Virus record (IMG/VR): IMGVR_UViG_3300021131_000006
Location: 1-61,700 of that record
Length of the DNA: 61,700 nt
Source of the DNA: a virus
Reading direction: 5' to 3' (one strand)
Each line of letters opens with the position of its first letter. Position 1 is the first letter of the stretch. Under the pieces are notes generated by a model that made no database searches, had not been told where the DNA came from, and saw nothing but the letters and a program-made list of their open reading frames with translations. Position numbers and translations under genes: made by a program. Positions 7,520 through 15,603 of the stretch are shown here, one piece after another.

Positions 7520-8417
7520 TTTTGATGTAGAAGAAATATACCCAAATATTCTTGTTTATAGCAATGTTTTTGAAGATAATGATAAGATGTATGAAATTGT
7601 TAAAAGCATAGGAAAAAGCGAAGAAGAAATTTTTGAGCCATGGAAAGATTGGTATACTTTTGGTGAAAAAATAGAAGAGTTTGGAATTTATTTTAATAAA
7701 ACAAAAAATGAAATGGAAATATCTAAAGATATTAATCCAATAAATAAAACTCAAGAAGATCAAAAATATTTTATTACAGAATTAGTAAAAGCTTTTCATT
7801 TAGTAAATAATGATTATATTAAAAGGTTTGATATAGATTTTGATCTAACATCTGTATCAAAAACAAAAAACCCAGTTGATCAAAATGAAGCAGATAATTT
7901 TAAAACTTTTCCAGAAGAAGTTCCAACATGGAGATGGACAGGCCCAAGCTTATGTAAATATTTTGATAATGCTGGAAATGGTTCAGATCTTTCTATGAGT
8001 TATCATTCTGATTACATAAGAGAGCCAATAATAACTCCTGGATATAAATTTGCTATAACTACAACTTCTTATATAAATGATGATTACGACGGCGGTGGAT
8101 TGGATTTTGTTATTGATAGTAAGCTTATTGGGTATAAACCTAAAAAAGGTGATTTTGTTGTTTTCCCATCAGGCCATCCAGATATTTTAACTGAAAACGG
8201 TAAAGTTTATTTACATGGAGTAAAAAATCTTTATAATGGAGAAAAATTTTTTACAAGAATGTATTGGCAAAAATTTCATTTGGGTCAAGATGAGTGGTTT
8301 GAAAATGAAGAAAAATATGGGAAGGCAGAGTGGGAAAGAATGCAAGAAAGTATAATGCAAGATTATAGAGAATCTGTGCAAATGAAAGATATTAGTAAGT
8401 GTGTGAGGATAAGATGA
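7509..8417 (+). CDS. 2OG-Fe(II) oxygenase, larger variant (copy 5 of 8)
   Basis: 302 residues, the longest of the eight. Ligands H166-x-D168 (in YHSDY) and H236 (in YLHGV), anchor R250. The YINDDYDGGGLDF hallmark and KPKKGDFVVFPSG follow. The N-terminal ~90 residues carry an insertion relative to the shorter copies, and the C-terminus ends in a charged helix (residues ~262-302). The insertion may widen substrate choice (inference). It overlaps both neighbours. Confidence 0.86.
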   Translation: MKNNFDVEEIYPNILVYSNVFEDNDKMYEIVKSIGKSEEEIFEPWKDWYTFGEKIEEFGIYFNKTKNEMEISKDINPINKTQEDQKYFITELVKAFHLVNNDYIKRFDIDFDLTSVSKTKNPVDQNEADNFKTFPEEVPTWRWTGPSLCKYFDNAGNGSDLSMSYHSDYIREPIITPGYKFAITTTSYINDDYDGGGLDFVIDSKLIGYKPKKGDFVVFPSGHPDILTENGKVYLHGVKNLYNGEKFFTRMYWQKFHLGQDEWFENEEKYGKAEWERMQESIMQDYRESVQMKDISKCVRIR

Positions 8418-9169
8418 TCTTAAATAAAAAAAATAGATTAACAAAAGATATACTTGTTTATGAAGATTTTTTAACAAAAGAAGAATGTGATTCTTTAATA
8501 CAAGTTTTAGAAAAACAAGCAAGCAATGAAAAATTATCTTGGACTCCTATATCTTTTTATGAATCTTATTCTTCAGTTCTACCGCAAGATGGTGATCCAG
8601 AGCTAGCAGAATTTAATTTAAAACCAACTGTTTTTTCTGATATTAAAAAAGGTATCATTGAAGCAATTGCAGCAGTTCATGACATTGAACCAAATAAAGT
8701 AGTTCAAATTGGATACCATACTCAAAAATGGGAACCAGGAGCATATGCCAGGCTTCATTCTGATAATACAGATGAACATGGCAATACTGGGCCTTTTGAA
8801 AGAAGTAGATACGCTGGATTTTTATACTTAAATGATAATTTTGAGGGTGGTCTGCTTCAGTTCCCTTCTCATGATATTAGTTTAAAGCCAAAAGTAGGAA
8901 TGCTTGCTGTATTTGCAGGCGGGTTTGAAAATATGCATGAGGTAACTTTAATAGAATCAGGAACAAGATACACACTTGGTTCTTTCTGGGATGATAGAGA
9001 AGAAGATGCTTACCCACAAGAAACTAGAGATGCTTGGGCAGAAGAAATGAAAAAGATCAGAGAAGCTCAAGCTGAAGAAAAAAAAGAATGGCAAGAACTT
9101 CTTAAAGAAGGTTTTAAGTTAGATAAAGATGGAAACAAATATAAAATAGAGGATATATTAAATGGATAA
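8414..9169 (+). CDS. 2OG-Fe(II) oxygenase, prolyl-4-hydroxylase type (copy 6 of 8)
   Basis: 251 residues from ATG 8414, which forms an ATGA overlap with the previous stop and has GAGGAT just upstream; a GTG at 8399 is less likely. Ligands H115-x-D117 (in LHSDN) and H175 (in MHEV), anchor R185 in SGTRY. YLNDNFEGGLLQFP and LKPKVGMLAVFAGG are typical of the family. The last ~60 residues form a highly charged helix rich in Glu/Lys, probably coiled coil. The N-terminal half (DILVYEDFLTKEECDSLI) closely matches bacterial prolyl hydroxylase-like proteins. Confidence 0.88.
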   Translation: MILNKKNRLTKDILVYEDFLTKEECDSLIQVLEKQASNEKLSWTPISFYESYSSVLPQDGDPELAEFNLKPTVFSDIKKGIIEAIAAVHDIEPNKVVQIGYHTQKWEPGAYARLHSDNTDEHGNTGPFERSRYAGFLYLNDNFEGGLLQFPSHDISLKPKVGMLAVFAGGFENMHEVTLIESGTRYTLGSFWDDREEDAYPQETRDAWAEEMKKIREAQAEEKKEWQELLKEGFKLDKDGNKYKIEDILNG

Positions 9170-9878
9170 AAAAGTATTGGATGAAAAGATTTATTATTAT
9201 GAAAATGTAATGCCAAATTTTGATAATTTTATTAATACATTGAAAGAGTTAGATGACATTTCTTCTTCAAATGAAGATAATTTATGGTACCCATGGACAT
9301 CTTCAAATGACAAAGATTTTATTTATGGAGAAACAAAATCATTTGATTTAAATAGAATTAATCAATTGCAAGATCCTTTAAAAGAAAAAATGTCATATGT
9401 ATATAATTCTGTAATAGATGCACTTTATAATGTATCTAAAGATTATGCTGAATCTTTAGGTGATTATGATGAACCACGCCTATTCCCTACTTTTAATATA
9501 AAAAAATATTATTCAGGAACTTCAATGGGATCGCATTTTGATCAATTAGATGGAGATCAAACATTAAGGTATTCTTTAGTTATGTATCTAAATGATGATT
9601 GCGAAGGCGGGGAAATTTCTTTCAGTATTGTAGATTATGATGGAGTTAATCAAAAACCTTCTACACCAATGGATTTTGAAGAAGCAAAGGATAAGAATGC
9701 TTTTGATGTAGGAATTAAACCAAAAGCAAATAGTATTATTATTTTTCCAGCTTCTGCTCCATATTTTCACACTGCTCATACTGTTAAATTTGGTTTTAAA
9801 TATATGGTTCCAGGACATTGGATACATAATGATATGGAGTTTAATAAAGCACCTCAGAGCTCAATGCTGTCGGAATAG
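9162..9878 (+). CDS. 2OG-Fe(II) oxygenase, prolyl-4-hydroxylase type (copy 7 of 8)
   Basis: 238 residues, overlapping copy 6 by 8 nt. Ligands H125-x-D127 (in SHFDQ) and H203; the alternative H206 is less likely because only H203 has the +10 spacing to the anchor K213 in FKY that other copies show. YLNDDCEGGEISF is followed by an insertion of ~30 residues before the second half of the beta-helix (IKPKANSIIIFPAS). The aromatic N-terminal half has no recognised domain. Confidence 0.86.
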   Translation: MDKKVLDEKIYYYENVMPNFDNFINTLKELDDISSSNEDNLWYPWTSSNDKDFIYGETKSFDLNRINQLQDPLKEKMSYVYNSVIDALYNVSKDYAESLGDYDEPRLFPTFNIKKYYSGTSMGSHFDQLDGDQTLRYSLVMYLNDDCEGGEISFSIVDYDGVNQKPSTPMDFEEAKDKNAFDVGIKPKANSIIIFPASAPYFHTAHTVKFGFKYMVPGHWIHNDMEFNKAPQSSMLSE

Positions 9879-9881
9879 TAT

Positions 9882-10451
9882 ATGATAATTAATAAAATAT
9901 ATGATAATATATATGAAATAGAAAATTTCATAACAGATGAAGAATGTCAAGAAATATTAGAAATAGCTTATTTATCAAAAGAAGAAGATTGGCACGTTGA
10001 TAAAGATGAGTACAACACTTCTGAATTCTGGAGCGATAAGTCTTTATATTTATATACAAATCCTCCAGAAGTAATTAATAATATTAATGATAGGGTCAGC
10101 ACCTTTTTTAAATCATTTGATCATATAACAAAAATAAATGCAATTCATAGATTTTCTAAAGATGTTGCCATGGGTAGACATAAAGATAATTATACAAAAA
10201 TGGGAAATATATCTTCTGCATACGGAGTTGTTCTTTATTATAATGATAATTATCTTGGGGGAGAAATTGAATATCCAGATTTAAATATAAAGTTAAAGCC
10301 CAAAGCAAAATCTTTAATAATTCATGCTGGGGACATATTACACGGAACAACACCAGTACAAAGTGATAGCATAAGATACTTTTCAACTTCTTTTATAAGA
10401 GAAAAAGATGGTACAAAAGTAAAATTAAACCCTGAGATATTTGGAGGATAG
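9882..10451 (+). CDS. 2OG-Fe(II) oxygenase, minimal variant (copy 8 of 8)
   Basis: 189 residues, the shortest copy. Ligands H100-x-D102 (in RHKDN) and H154 (in LHGTTPV), anchor R165 in SIRY. The motif YYNDNYLGGEIEYP and LKPKAKSLIIHAG are present. The N-terminus IYEIENFITDEECQEIL is the classic start of this family. It ends the oxygenase run, and the following gene begins 1 nt after its stop. Confidence 0.88.
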   Translation: MIINKIYDNIYEIENFITDEECQEILEIAYLSKEEDWHVDKDEYNTSEFWSDKSLYLYTNPPEVINNINDRVSTFFKSFDHITKINAIHRFSKDVAMGRHKDNYTKMGNISSAYGVVLYYNDNYLGGEIEYPDLNIKLKPKAKSLIIHAGDILHGTTPVQSDSIRYFSTSFIREKDGTKVKLNPEIFGG

Positions 10452-10452
10452 A

Positions 10453-11046
10453 ATGGTTAGTGGGTATCAGCCAACAAGCAGTCAAGAAGAATTTGTATTA
10501 AATATATTAAATAATAAAAAAGAAGGTTATTTTGTTGAATTGGGTGCTGCGCATTCAAAAAATGGAAGTAATACTTATAGGCTTGAAAATGAATTTGACT
10601 GGAAAGGCGTATCTTTTGAGATAGTACCAGAACTTCATAAAGAAGTTTCTGAAAATAGAAAAAACCCTTGCATACTAGGCGATGCAACAAAATTTGATTA
10701 TATTAAATATTTTGAAGAAAATAATTTTCCTAATCAGATAGATTACCTTCAATTAGATATTGATGCTGGCTATGATCAAAACGGTAGGCCAGTAGGAAGT
10801 GCGTATACTACATTGCATGGATTGATTGCTGTGCCTTTAAATAAGTATAGATTTTCTATTATAACATTTGAGCATGATGCTAATATGTATTGGAAAAATA
10901 CGTCAATTCGAGATATGCAGAGAGAAATATTAGATTCTCTTGGATACTCTTTAGTTGTTAGAGAAATTCATGAAGACTGGTGGGTTGATCCAAATGTTAT
11001 TCCTCTTGAAAAATATCGTGAGTATTTTAAGTGGAATACACTTTGA
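10453..11046 (+). CDS. FkbM-like SAM-dependent methyltransferase
   Basis: 197 residues from ATG 10453, with GGAGGA immediately upstream. The SAM-binding motif I is GYFVELGAAHSKNGSNT (residues ~24-40), followed by an acidic strand end (SFEIVPE), ILGDATKFD and YLQLDIDAG, the order seen in FkbM-type methyltransferases. These O-methylate sugars or small molecules; some act on glycans. Its position at the end of the oxygenase run suggests it acts on the same pathway, for example methylating a hydroxyl or an attached sugar (inference). The stop overlaps the next start (TTGA). Confidence 0.75.
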   Translation: MVSGYQPTSSQEEFVLNILNNKKEGYFVELGAAHSKNGSNTYRLENEFDWKGVSFEIVPELHKEVSENRKNPCILGDATKFDYIKYFEENNFPNQIDYLQLDIDAGYDQNGRPVGSAYTTLHGLIAVPLNKYRFSIITFEHDANMYWKNTSIRDMQREILDSLGYSLVVREIHEDWWVDPNVIPLEKYREYFKWNTL

Positions 11047-11717
11047 TTCAAAAAACAGCCATAGTAACTGGAGCAAGTAGAGGAGTAGGAAAAGCTACTG
11101 TCAAATTGCTAGAGCAAAATAACTATAAGGTTATTGCATTATCTAGAAATTTAGAAGCAATGAAAGAGTTGGAATCTGACAATGTTGAAATTAATCAAGT
11201 AGATATAACAGATTCTAATCAAATAAAAGAATTTTTTACTAAATATAAAAATATTTCTTTAGATCTTTTAGTTAATAATGCTGGGGGTGGGGCTAGTCCT
11301 ACTTTTATTATTAATGAAACTATGGAAAATTTTAGAATGGCTTATGATATAAATGTATCAGGCCCCATGTACCTGTCTCAACTATTTGTTCCGTGCATGA
11401 AAAAATCTGATTCACCAACAATTATTTTTGTTACATCTTTATGTGGAAAAATACCTTTTAGGGGCGGCGGGAACTATTCAAATGCAAAGCGTGGTCAGAT
11501 GGCACTAATAGATACAATGCGTATGGAATTTCCAGAATATGGAATTAAGATAAGTGAGATATGTCCTGGTTCTATAGATACAGATGTAATAAAAAAAGAT
11601 AATGCGATATCTGCCGAAGATATGGCGGAGGCAATAAGATGGGTGGCATCTATGCCAAAAACTGTTAATATTAATCATATTGAAATAAGTCATATATATA
11701 ACGGAAAGTTTATTTAA
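11043..11717 (+). CDS. Short-chain dehydrogenase/reductase (SDR)
   Basis: 224 residues from TTG 11043, which overlaps the previous stop; GTG 11031 is an alternative. Classical SDR features are complete: cofactor loop TGASRGVG (residues 9-16), DI at the adenine site, N78-N-A-G, and catalytic S132, Y145 and K149 (YSNAK). The PG motif follows (CPGSIDTDV). SDRs use NAD(P)H to oxidise or reduce alcohols and ketones. A phage SDR beside an FkbM protein and eight hydroxylases points to modification of a sugar or hydroxylated residue. Host acquisition is likely. Confidence 0.85.
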   Translation: MIQKTAIVTGASRGVGKATVKLLEQNNYKVIALSRNLEAMKELESDNVEINQVDITDSNQIKEFFTKYKNISLDLLVNNAGGGASPTFIINETMENFRMAYDINVSGPMYLSQLFVPCMKKSDSPTIIFVTSLCGKIPFRGGGNYSNAKRGQMALIDTMRMEFPEYGIKISEICPGSIDTDVIKKDNAISAEDMAEAIRWVASMPKTVNINHIEISHIYNGKFI

Positions 11718-11720
11718 TAA

Positions 11721-11930
11721 ATGGTTAGAAAACTAATAACTGGAATTGAAGTCCAGGAATTTGATGAGGCTATTGATTTAACTATACATACAAAATGTCC
11801 AGAAAAATGGCTTTTGATTGATCTTGAGACGGGTCAAGAATATATGGGTTCAGCCAAACCCAACTTATATGGAAAATGGAAGAGAATAAAAGATGCTGTT
11901 AATACTAAAAAAAATGATGTGTGGGATTAA
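11721..11930 (+). CDS. Small hypothetical protein
   Basis: 69 residues, ATG 3 nt after the SDR stop. It contains KCPEKWLLIDLETGQEYMGS and GKWKRIK, a compact beta-rich pattern common in small phage proteins. No family can be named. It overlaps the next short ORF by 14 nt. Confidence 0.6.
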   Translation: MVRKLITGIEVQEFDEAIDLTIHTKCPEKWLLIDLETGQEYMGSAKPNLYGKWKRIKDAVNTKKNDVWD

Positions 11931-12027
11931 AGGTCATACCTTAAAAATGGCTGGCTCATGTCCATTTACTGGTAAAACTTATAATTACTGTGACCGATGT
12001 ACTCAGATGTTTCCCGTTATTGGTTAA
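11917..12027 (+). CDS. Possible 36-aa Cys-containing small protein
   Basis: ATG 11917 begins inside the end of the preceding gene and runs to TAA 12027. It encodes a 36-residue peptide with cysteines in SCPFTGKTYNYCDRCTQM, which could hold one zinc knuckle. The composition looks real (CPFTGK...CDRC is not random) but the ORF is short. The remaining 52 bp to the next gene contain only a promoter-like box. Confidence 0.5.
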   Translation: MCGIKGHTLKMAGSCPFTGKTYNYCDRCTQMFPVIG

Positions 12028-12062
12028 TTTCAGTACACAATATTCGCTACAGATAAAGAAAG

Positions 12063-12071
12063 TGGTAAAAT
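12063..12071 (+). promoter_or_regulatory. Extended -10 promoter TGGTAAAAT
   Basis: One mismatch to the recurrent TGGTATAAT. It ends 8 nt before ATG 12080, which has no SD, so a leaderless or near-leaderless transcript for the head genes is likely. Confidence 0.5.
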
Positions 12072-12079
12072 AGACTCAT

Positions 12080-12409
12080 ATGAAAATTACACCTGTTGAA
12101 GAAGTTAATTATGGAACCTACCTCTGGCAGATGCCAGACGGCAAATTAGTATCTGATGAAGATGGTAATTTTATGTGTATTTATGCAATTAAAGGTGATG
12201 TAAAAAAGATTACAGAACTTAGAAATTTTGCCAAGTCTTATGGCGTTGAAGATGGAGAGCCAGTATGGTTTTCTGGACACCGCCCAGTTTCTGCCGAAGA
12301 GTATGATAATCAAAAGCAAAGAATGGACTGGGGATTAGTTGCAGACGAATGGGACATCCCAGCTCTAAAAGAAGATTTAGAGCAAAAGAAAAAAATGGGG
12401 ATTATTTAA
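12080..12409 (+). CDS. Hypothetical protein preceding portal
   Basis: 109 residues. It begins with MKITPVEEVNYGTYLWQMPDGK and contains an FSGHRPVSAEEYDNQ segment and a charged C-terminal helix. I know no function. It stops directly before the portal ATG (0-nt gap) and follows a leaderless-type promoter, so it is the first gene of the head operon. It may be a small virion or assembly factor. Confidence 0.7.
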   Translation: MKITPVEEVNYGTYLWQMPDGKLVSDEDGNFMCIYAIKGDVKKITELRNFAKSYGVEDGEPVWFSGHRPVSAEEYDNQKQRMDWGLVADEWDIPALKEDLEQKKKMGII

Positions 12410-13990
12410 ATGGAACACAGAGCTACAGTAGTAGATGATAACGATGATTTTGCTAAAGGTTATTCTCTTGAAATTGAAGGAGCAGCTTTAGGCACTTCTC
12501 CACGTGAATTGCAGGAGACAGATTTTGATGACCCATTTTTGGCAAAGGCTGAAGACCTTTTAAAAATTGAAAACCTTAACCCAAACTTTAGACGAAATGC
12601 TTCTCGTAAATTAAATAAAGCTTATACTGGTTTAGATGATGCTAAATCAAAAAAGCTTGATCCACTAGATTTAACTGGATATTCATTATTCCAGATTGTA
12701 CAACCACCTTATAATGTTATGTACCTTGCTCAGCTTTATGATGTTTCCCCTTATCACCACGCAGCAATTGATGCTAAGGTTGCAAATACAGTTGGCCTTG
12801 GATATAAATTTGTAGAAACTCAAAAAGTTTTAGACAAGCTAGAAGATGCTTCAGAAAATGAACCAGTTTTAGAAAAAGTTAGAAGAAAAATTTCTCGTGC
12901 TAGAGTAATGATGAGAGAAAAAGTTGAAAGCTTAAACTCAGATGATTCATTTGAAGAGGTCTTGCGTAAGGTTTACAAAGACCTAGAAACAACTGGAAAT
13001 GGCTATCTTGAAGTAGGTAGAACATCTGCTGGAGAGATTGGTTACATAGGCCATATCCCTGCCATTACAATGCGTATAAGACGGCATAGAGACGGTTTTG
13101 TGCAGGTAGTATACAACCGCTATACCTATTTCAGAAACTTTGGCGACACGACCACACAGGACCAAATAGGCACAGATCCACGTCCTAACGAAGTTATTCA
13201 TTTTAAGAAATACACACCAACAAATACCTATTATGGCGTTCCAGATATTTTGTCTGCTAAGAATGCAGTTGCTGGTGATGAGTTTGCTTCCCGTTATAAT
13301 TTAGATTATTTTGAGAATAAAGCTGTGCCCCGTTATATTATTACAACCAAGGGTGCTCGTTTAAATGCTGATTCTGAAAGAAAGCTTTTAGAATTTTTCC
13401 AAATAGGTCTTAAAGGCAGAAATCACAGAACTCTTTATATTCCTCTTCCAGCAGATAATGACTCGGCCCGTGTAGAGTTTAATATGGAGCCAATTGAGGC
13501 GGGGATACAAGATTCATCCTTTAGCAACTATGCTATAGAAAATAGAGATCGTATTCTTATTGCTCATAGAACCCCATTATCTAAAATCGGTAACGGGACA
13601 CCAAGCCCATTAGATGATAAGATATTTAAAGAGCAGGTCACAAGACCAGCACAGGATGCATTAGAAATTCAAATTAATAAAATTATTAAAGAATTTACTG
13701 ATATGTTTAAATTTAAGTTTGAAGAACTTACTCTTACTGATGAATTGGCACAAGCTCAAATTGATCAAATCTACCTTACAACTCAGGTATTAAAGCCAAA
13801 TGAAGTTAGAATGAGATTGGGTATGAATCCAATTGATTCTGGCGATGAAGTATTTGATCCAGCAGCCAAAGCTGCAGAAATCCAAGCTCAAACTATGGAT
13901 TCAAGAGCAAGAGATAAAACCAGAAATGCAGCCCCAGAAGAGGCGGTCAGCGGTAGAGCCAGAAAAGGCGAAGGCAGAAAAGTAAAATAA
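12410..13990 (+). CDS. Portal protein
   Basis: 526 residues, a normal size for siphovirus portals. The central region has the family pattern LFQIVQPPYNVMYLAQLYDVSPYHHAAIDAK, ETTGNGYLEVGR, VIHFKKYTP...YYGVPD and PLSKIGNGTPSPLDDK. The N-terminal ~80 residues and the C-terminal ~60 residues (charged, with an RARDKTRNA stretch) are less conserved. The dodecameric portal occupies the capsid vertex, admits DNA and joins the tail. It is followed, after a 53-bp gap, by the protease and capsid genes. The terminase lies 43 kb further on rather than next to it. Confidence 0.9.
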   Translation: MEHRATVVDDNDDFAKGYSLEIEGAALGTSPRELQETDFDDPFLAKAEDLLKIENLNPNFRRNASRKLNKAYTGLDDAKSKKLDPLDLTGYSLFQIVQPPYNVMYLAQLYDVSPYHHAAIDAKVANTVGLGYKFVETQKVLDKLEDASENEPVLEKVRRKISRARVMMREKVESLNSDDSFEEVLRKVYKDLETTGNGYLEVGRTSAGEIGYIGHIPAITMRIRRHRDGFVQVVYNRYTYFRNFGDTTTQDQIGTDPRPNEVIHFKKYTPTNTYYGVPDILSAKNAVAGDEFASRYNLDYFENKAVPRYIITTKGARLNADSERKLLEFFQIGLKGRNHRTLYIPLPADNDSARVEFNMEPIEAGIQDSSFSNYAIENRDRILIAHRTPLSKIGNGTPSPLDDKIFKEQVTRPAQDALEIQINKIIKEFTDMFKFKFEELTLTDELAQAQIDQIYLTTQVLKPNEVRMRLGMNPIDSGDEVFDPAAKAAEIQAQTMDSRARDKTRNAAPEEAVSGRARKGEGRKVK

Positions 13991-14024
13991 TACACTAGAA
14001 TTATTTTGCCTTTATACTACACAC

Positions 14025-14033
14025 TGATATTAT
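14025..14033 (+). promoter_or_regulatory. Possible extended -10 (TGATATTAT) before prohead protease
   Basis: In the 53-bp gap after the portal gene, TGATATTAT ends 10 nt before ATG 14044. The start lacks an SD. One base differs from the TGATATAAT form seen elsewhere, so this is only suggestive. Confidence 0.35.
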
Positions 14034-14043
14034 TTAACTTAGA

Positions 14044-15570
14044 ATGAACATTCAAAAAGTACAATGGAATAATAGCCAATCTACAGTCAATATGTCCTTC
14101 CCTATCACCAAGGTAGATAAGGAAAAAAGGACTGTCTCTGGGTTTGCAACATTAGATAATATTGACCGTCATGGCGACATTGTAACAGCAGAAGCATCAG
14201 AAAAAGCATTTGCACGTTTTAGAGGAAACCTCCGTGAAATGCATGCCCCAATTGCTGTAGGTAAAGTTTTATCATTTCATCCAGAAGATTATCTTGATAA
14301 AGAATCTGGAAAAACTTATAAAGGTATTTATGTGCAGGCTTATGTTTCTAAGGGAGCACAGGACACTTGGGAAAAAGTTCTTGATGGAACTATGACTGGT
14401 TTTTCAATTGGCGGGAATATTGTAGATGCTGGAGTAATGCCAGGAGATAAAAATGATCATCGTGTTATTAAAGAATATGATCTTATGGAACTTTCATTAG
14501 TTGACTCACCAGCAAATCCACTTGCAAGCATTTTTTCTATTCAAAAAAATGTTGATGGTTCTTCATTTATGAAAGGTATGGCAGCAGATACTAAAATTGA
14601 AAATGTTTATTGGTGCAAAAAAGATCAGATTGCATCCTCAACAATTGCATCTTCAAAAGATTGCGTTATCTGCGGTACAGGAATGGATAATGTTGGTTGG
14701 ATAGAATCTTCAGAAACTGAAAAGGGATTAGCAATTAGCAAAGTTGTTGATTCTTATTTTAAGAAAGATGATGCTCCAGGTCCAGATCATTCAGCTACCA
14801 CTCAAGATGGAGATGCTGGAACAGTTAACTCAAAAGAAACAATTAATCTTTATCCAGATCAAAATAAAGCAAAGCAAAGACTGAGAAGAAAACTCAAGAA
14901 AAAAACAACACTAAAGAAGTCTGATTCAGTAAATGATTCAGAGTATGCTAATGAAGGAGGTAATAAAATGGCAGACGAAACAAATAATGACGCAGTAGCG
15001 GATGCAATCGAACAGATTGTAGAAGCAGCAGAATCAGCAATTGATGCAATTGTAAATTCAGCAGCTGATGTCGAAACTCCAGCAGATGCTCCAGCAGCAG
15101 ATGCACCAGCAGATGCACCAGCTACAGATGAAACTCCAGTAGCAGCAGATGCACCAGCAGAAGCTCCAGCAGAAGAAGCCGTAGAGAAGTCGGTCACAAG
15201 CGCAGAGGCAACAGAGCCTTTTGCAAAGATGTTGACAGAAATGCGCAACCTCTTCAGCGAAGCAGTAGAACAGAATTCTGCAGACACAGAAGCAAAAATC
15301 CAAAAGTCAGTAGATACAGTAGAGGCAGCACGTGCCGAATACATGAGTGCCGTAGAAGGCATGAAAAAAGATCTTACAGATCTAACTAACAATATCTCTG
15401 ATTTCTTCAAAAGATTTGAAGAGCTAGAAAAGCGTTTTGGTGCTTACGAGAGTGATACTGCAGTACAAAAGTCCATTGGTGAAGTAGAAAACTCGCCAAG
15501 GGGTACTAGACTCCAGAAAAATATGGAGTTCGATTGGCAAGGATCCTTCCTCGGTTCCGCAAATCTATAA
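14044..15570 (+). CDS. Prohead protease fused to scaffold (HK97-type S78 family)
   Basis: 508 residues. Residues ~15-175 are an HK97-type prohead protease: VSGFATLDNIDRHGDIV, catalytic H67 (REMHAP), S121 (TGFSIGG) and ELSLVDSPANP. Residues ~185-215 hold YWC-x15-C207-x2-C210, a possible zinc knuckle. The C-terminal 200 residues are Ala/Glu/Asp/Pro-rich and then coiled coil, typical of a capsid scaffold. A strong internal SD and ATG at 14968 imply that the scaffold part is also made on its own. The protease removes the scaffold and matures the head before DNA packaging. The capsid gene follows 33 nt later. Confidence 0.88.
   Translation: MNIQKVQWNNSQSTVNMSFPITKVDKEKRTVSGFATLDNIDRHGDIVTAEASEKAFARFRGNLREMHAPIAVGKVLSFHPEDYLDKESGKTYKGIYVQAYVSKGAQDTWEKVLDGTMTGFSIGGNIVDAGVMPGDKNDHRVIKEYDLMELSLVDSPANPLASIFSIQKNVDGSSFMKGMAADTKIENVYWCKKDQIASSTIASSKDCVICGTGMDNVGWIESSETEKGLAISKVVDSYFKKDDAPGPDHSATTQDGDAGTVNSKETINLYPDQNKAKQRLRRKLKKKTTLKKSDSVNDSEYANEGGNKMADETNNDAVADAIEQIVEAAESAIDAIVNSAADVETPADAPAADAPADAPATDETPVAADAPAEAPAEEAVEKSVTSAEATEPFAKMLTEMRNLFSEAVEQNSADTEAKIQKSVDTVEAARAEYMSAVEGMKKDLTDLTNNISDFFKRFEELEKRFGAYESDTAVQKSIGEVENSPRGTRLQKNMEFDWQGSFLGSANL
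14968..15570 (+). CDS. Nested in-frame scaffold protein
   Basis: ATG 14968 lies in frame inside the protease gene and is preceded by AAGGAGGT at ideal spacing, the best SD in this region and better than that of the full-length gene. The product of 200 residues is acidic, with an Ala/Pro/Asp linker (residues ~35-70) and a coiled coil (residues ~85-165). The layout parallels the lambda C/Nu3 pair, in which scaffold is translated from an internal start in the protease gene. It would provide the excess of scaffold over protease needed for head assembly. Confidence 0.7.
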   Translation: MADETNNDAVADAIEQIVEAAESAIDAIVNSAADVETPADAPAADAPADAPATDETPVAADAPAEAPAEEAVEKSVTSAEATEPFAKMLTEMRNLFSEAVEQNSADTEAKIQKSVDTVEAARAEYMSAVEGMKKDLTDLTNNISDFFKRFEELEKRFGAYESDTAVQKSIGEVENSPRGTRLQKNMEFDWQGSFLGSANL

Positions 15571-15584
15571 AAATCAACAAATAC

Positions 15585-15603
15585 AAAGGTGGTGAAATAA
15601 AAA
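15585..15603 (+). promoter_or_regulatory. Strong ribosome-binding leader of capsid gene
   Basis: The leader AAGGTGGTGAAATAAAAA directly before the capsid ATG recurs, with one extra A, before the major tail protein (19939-19956) and nowhere else that I saw. It combines an SD (AAGGTGGTGA complements the 16S 3' end) with an unstructured A-rich spacer. Confidence 0.75.

Noticed and set aside
12983-13201. - strand ORF inside portal
   Set aside because: The + strand portal gene explains the region fully.
14859-15410. 183-codon - strand ORF over the scaffold region
   Set aside because: Shadow of the Ala/Pro/Glu-rich scaffold; no SD or promoter, wrong strand for the whole genome.
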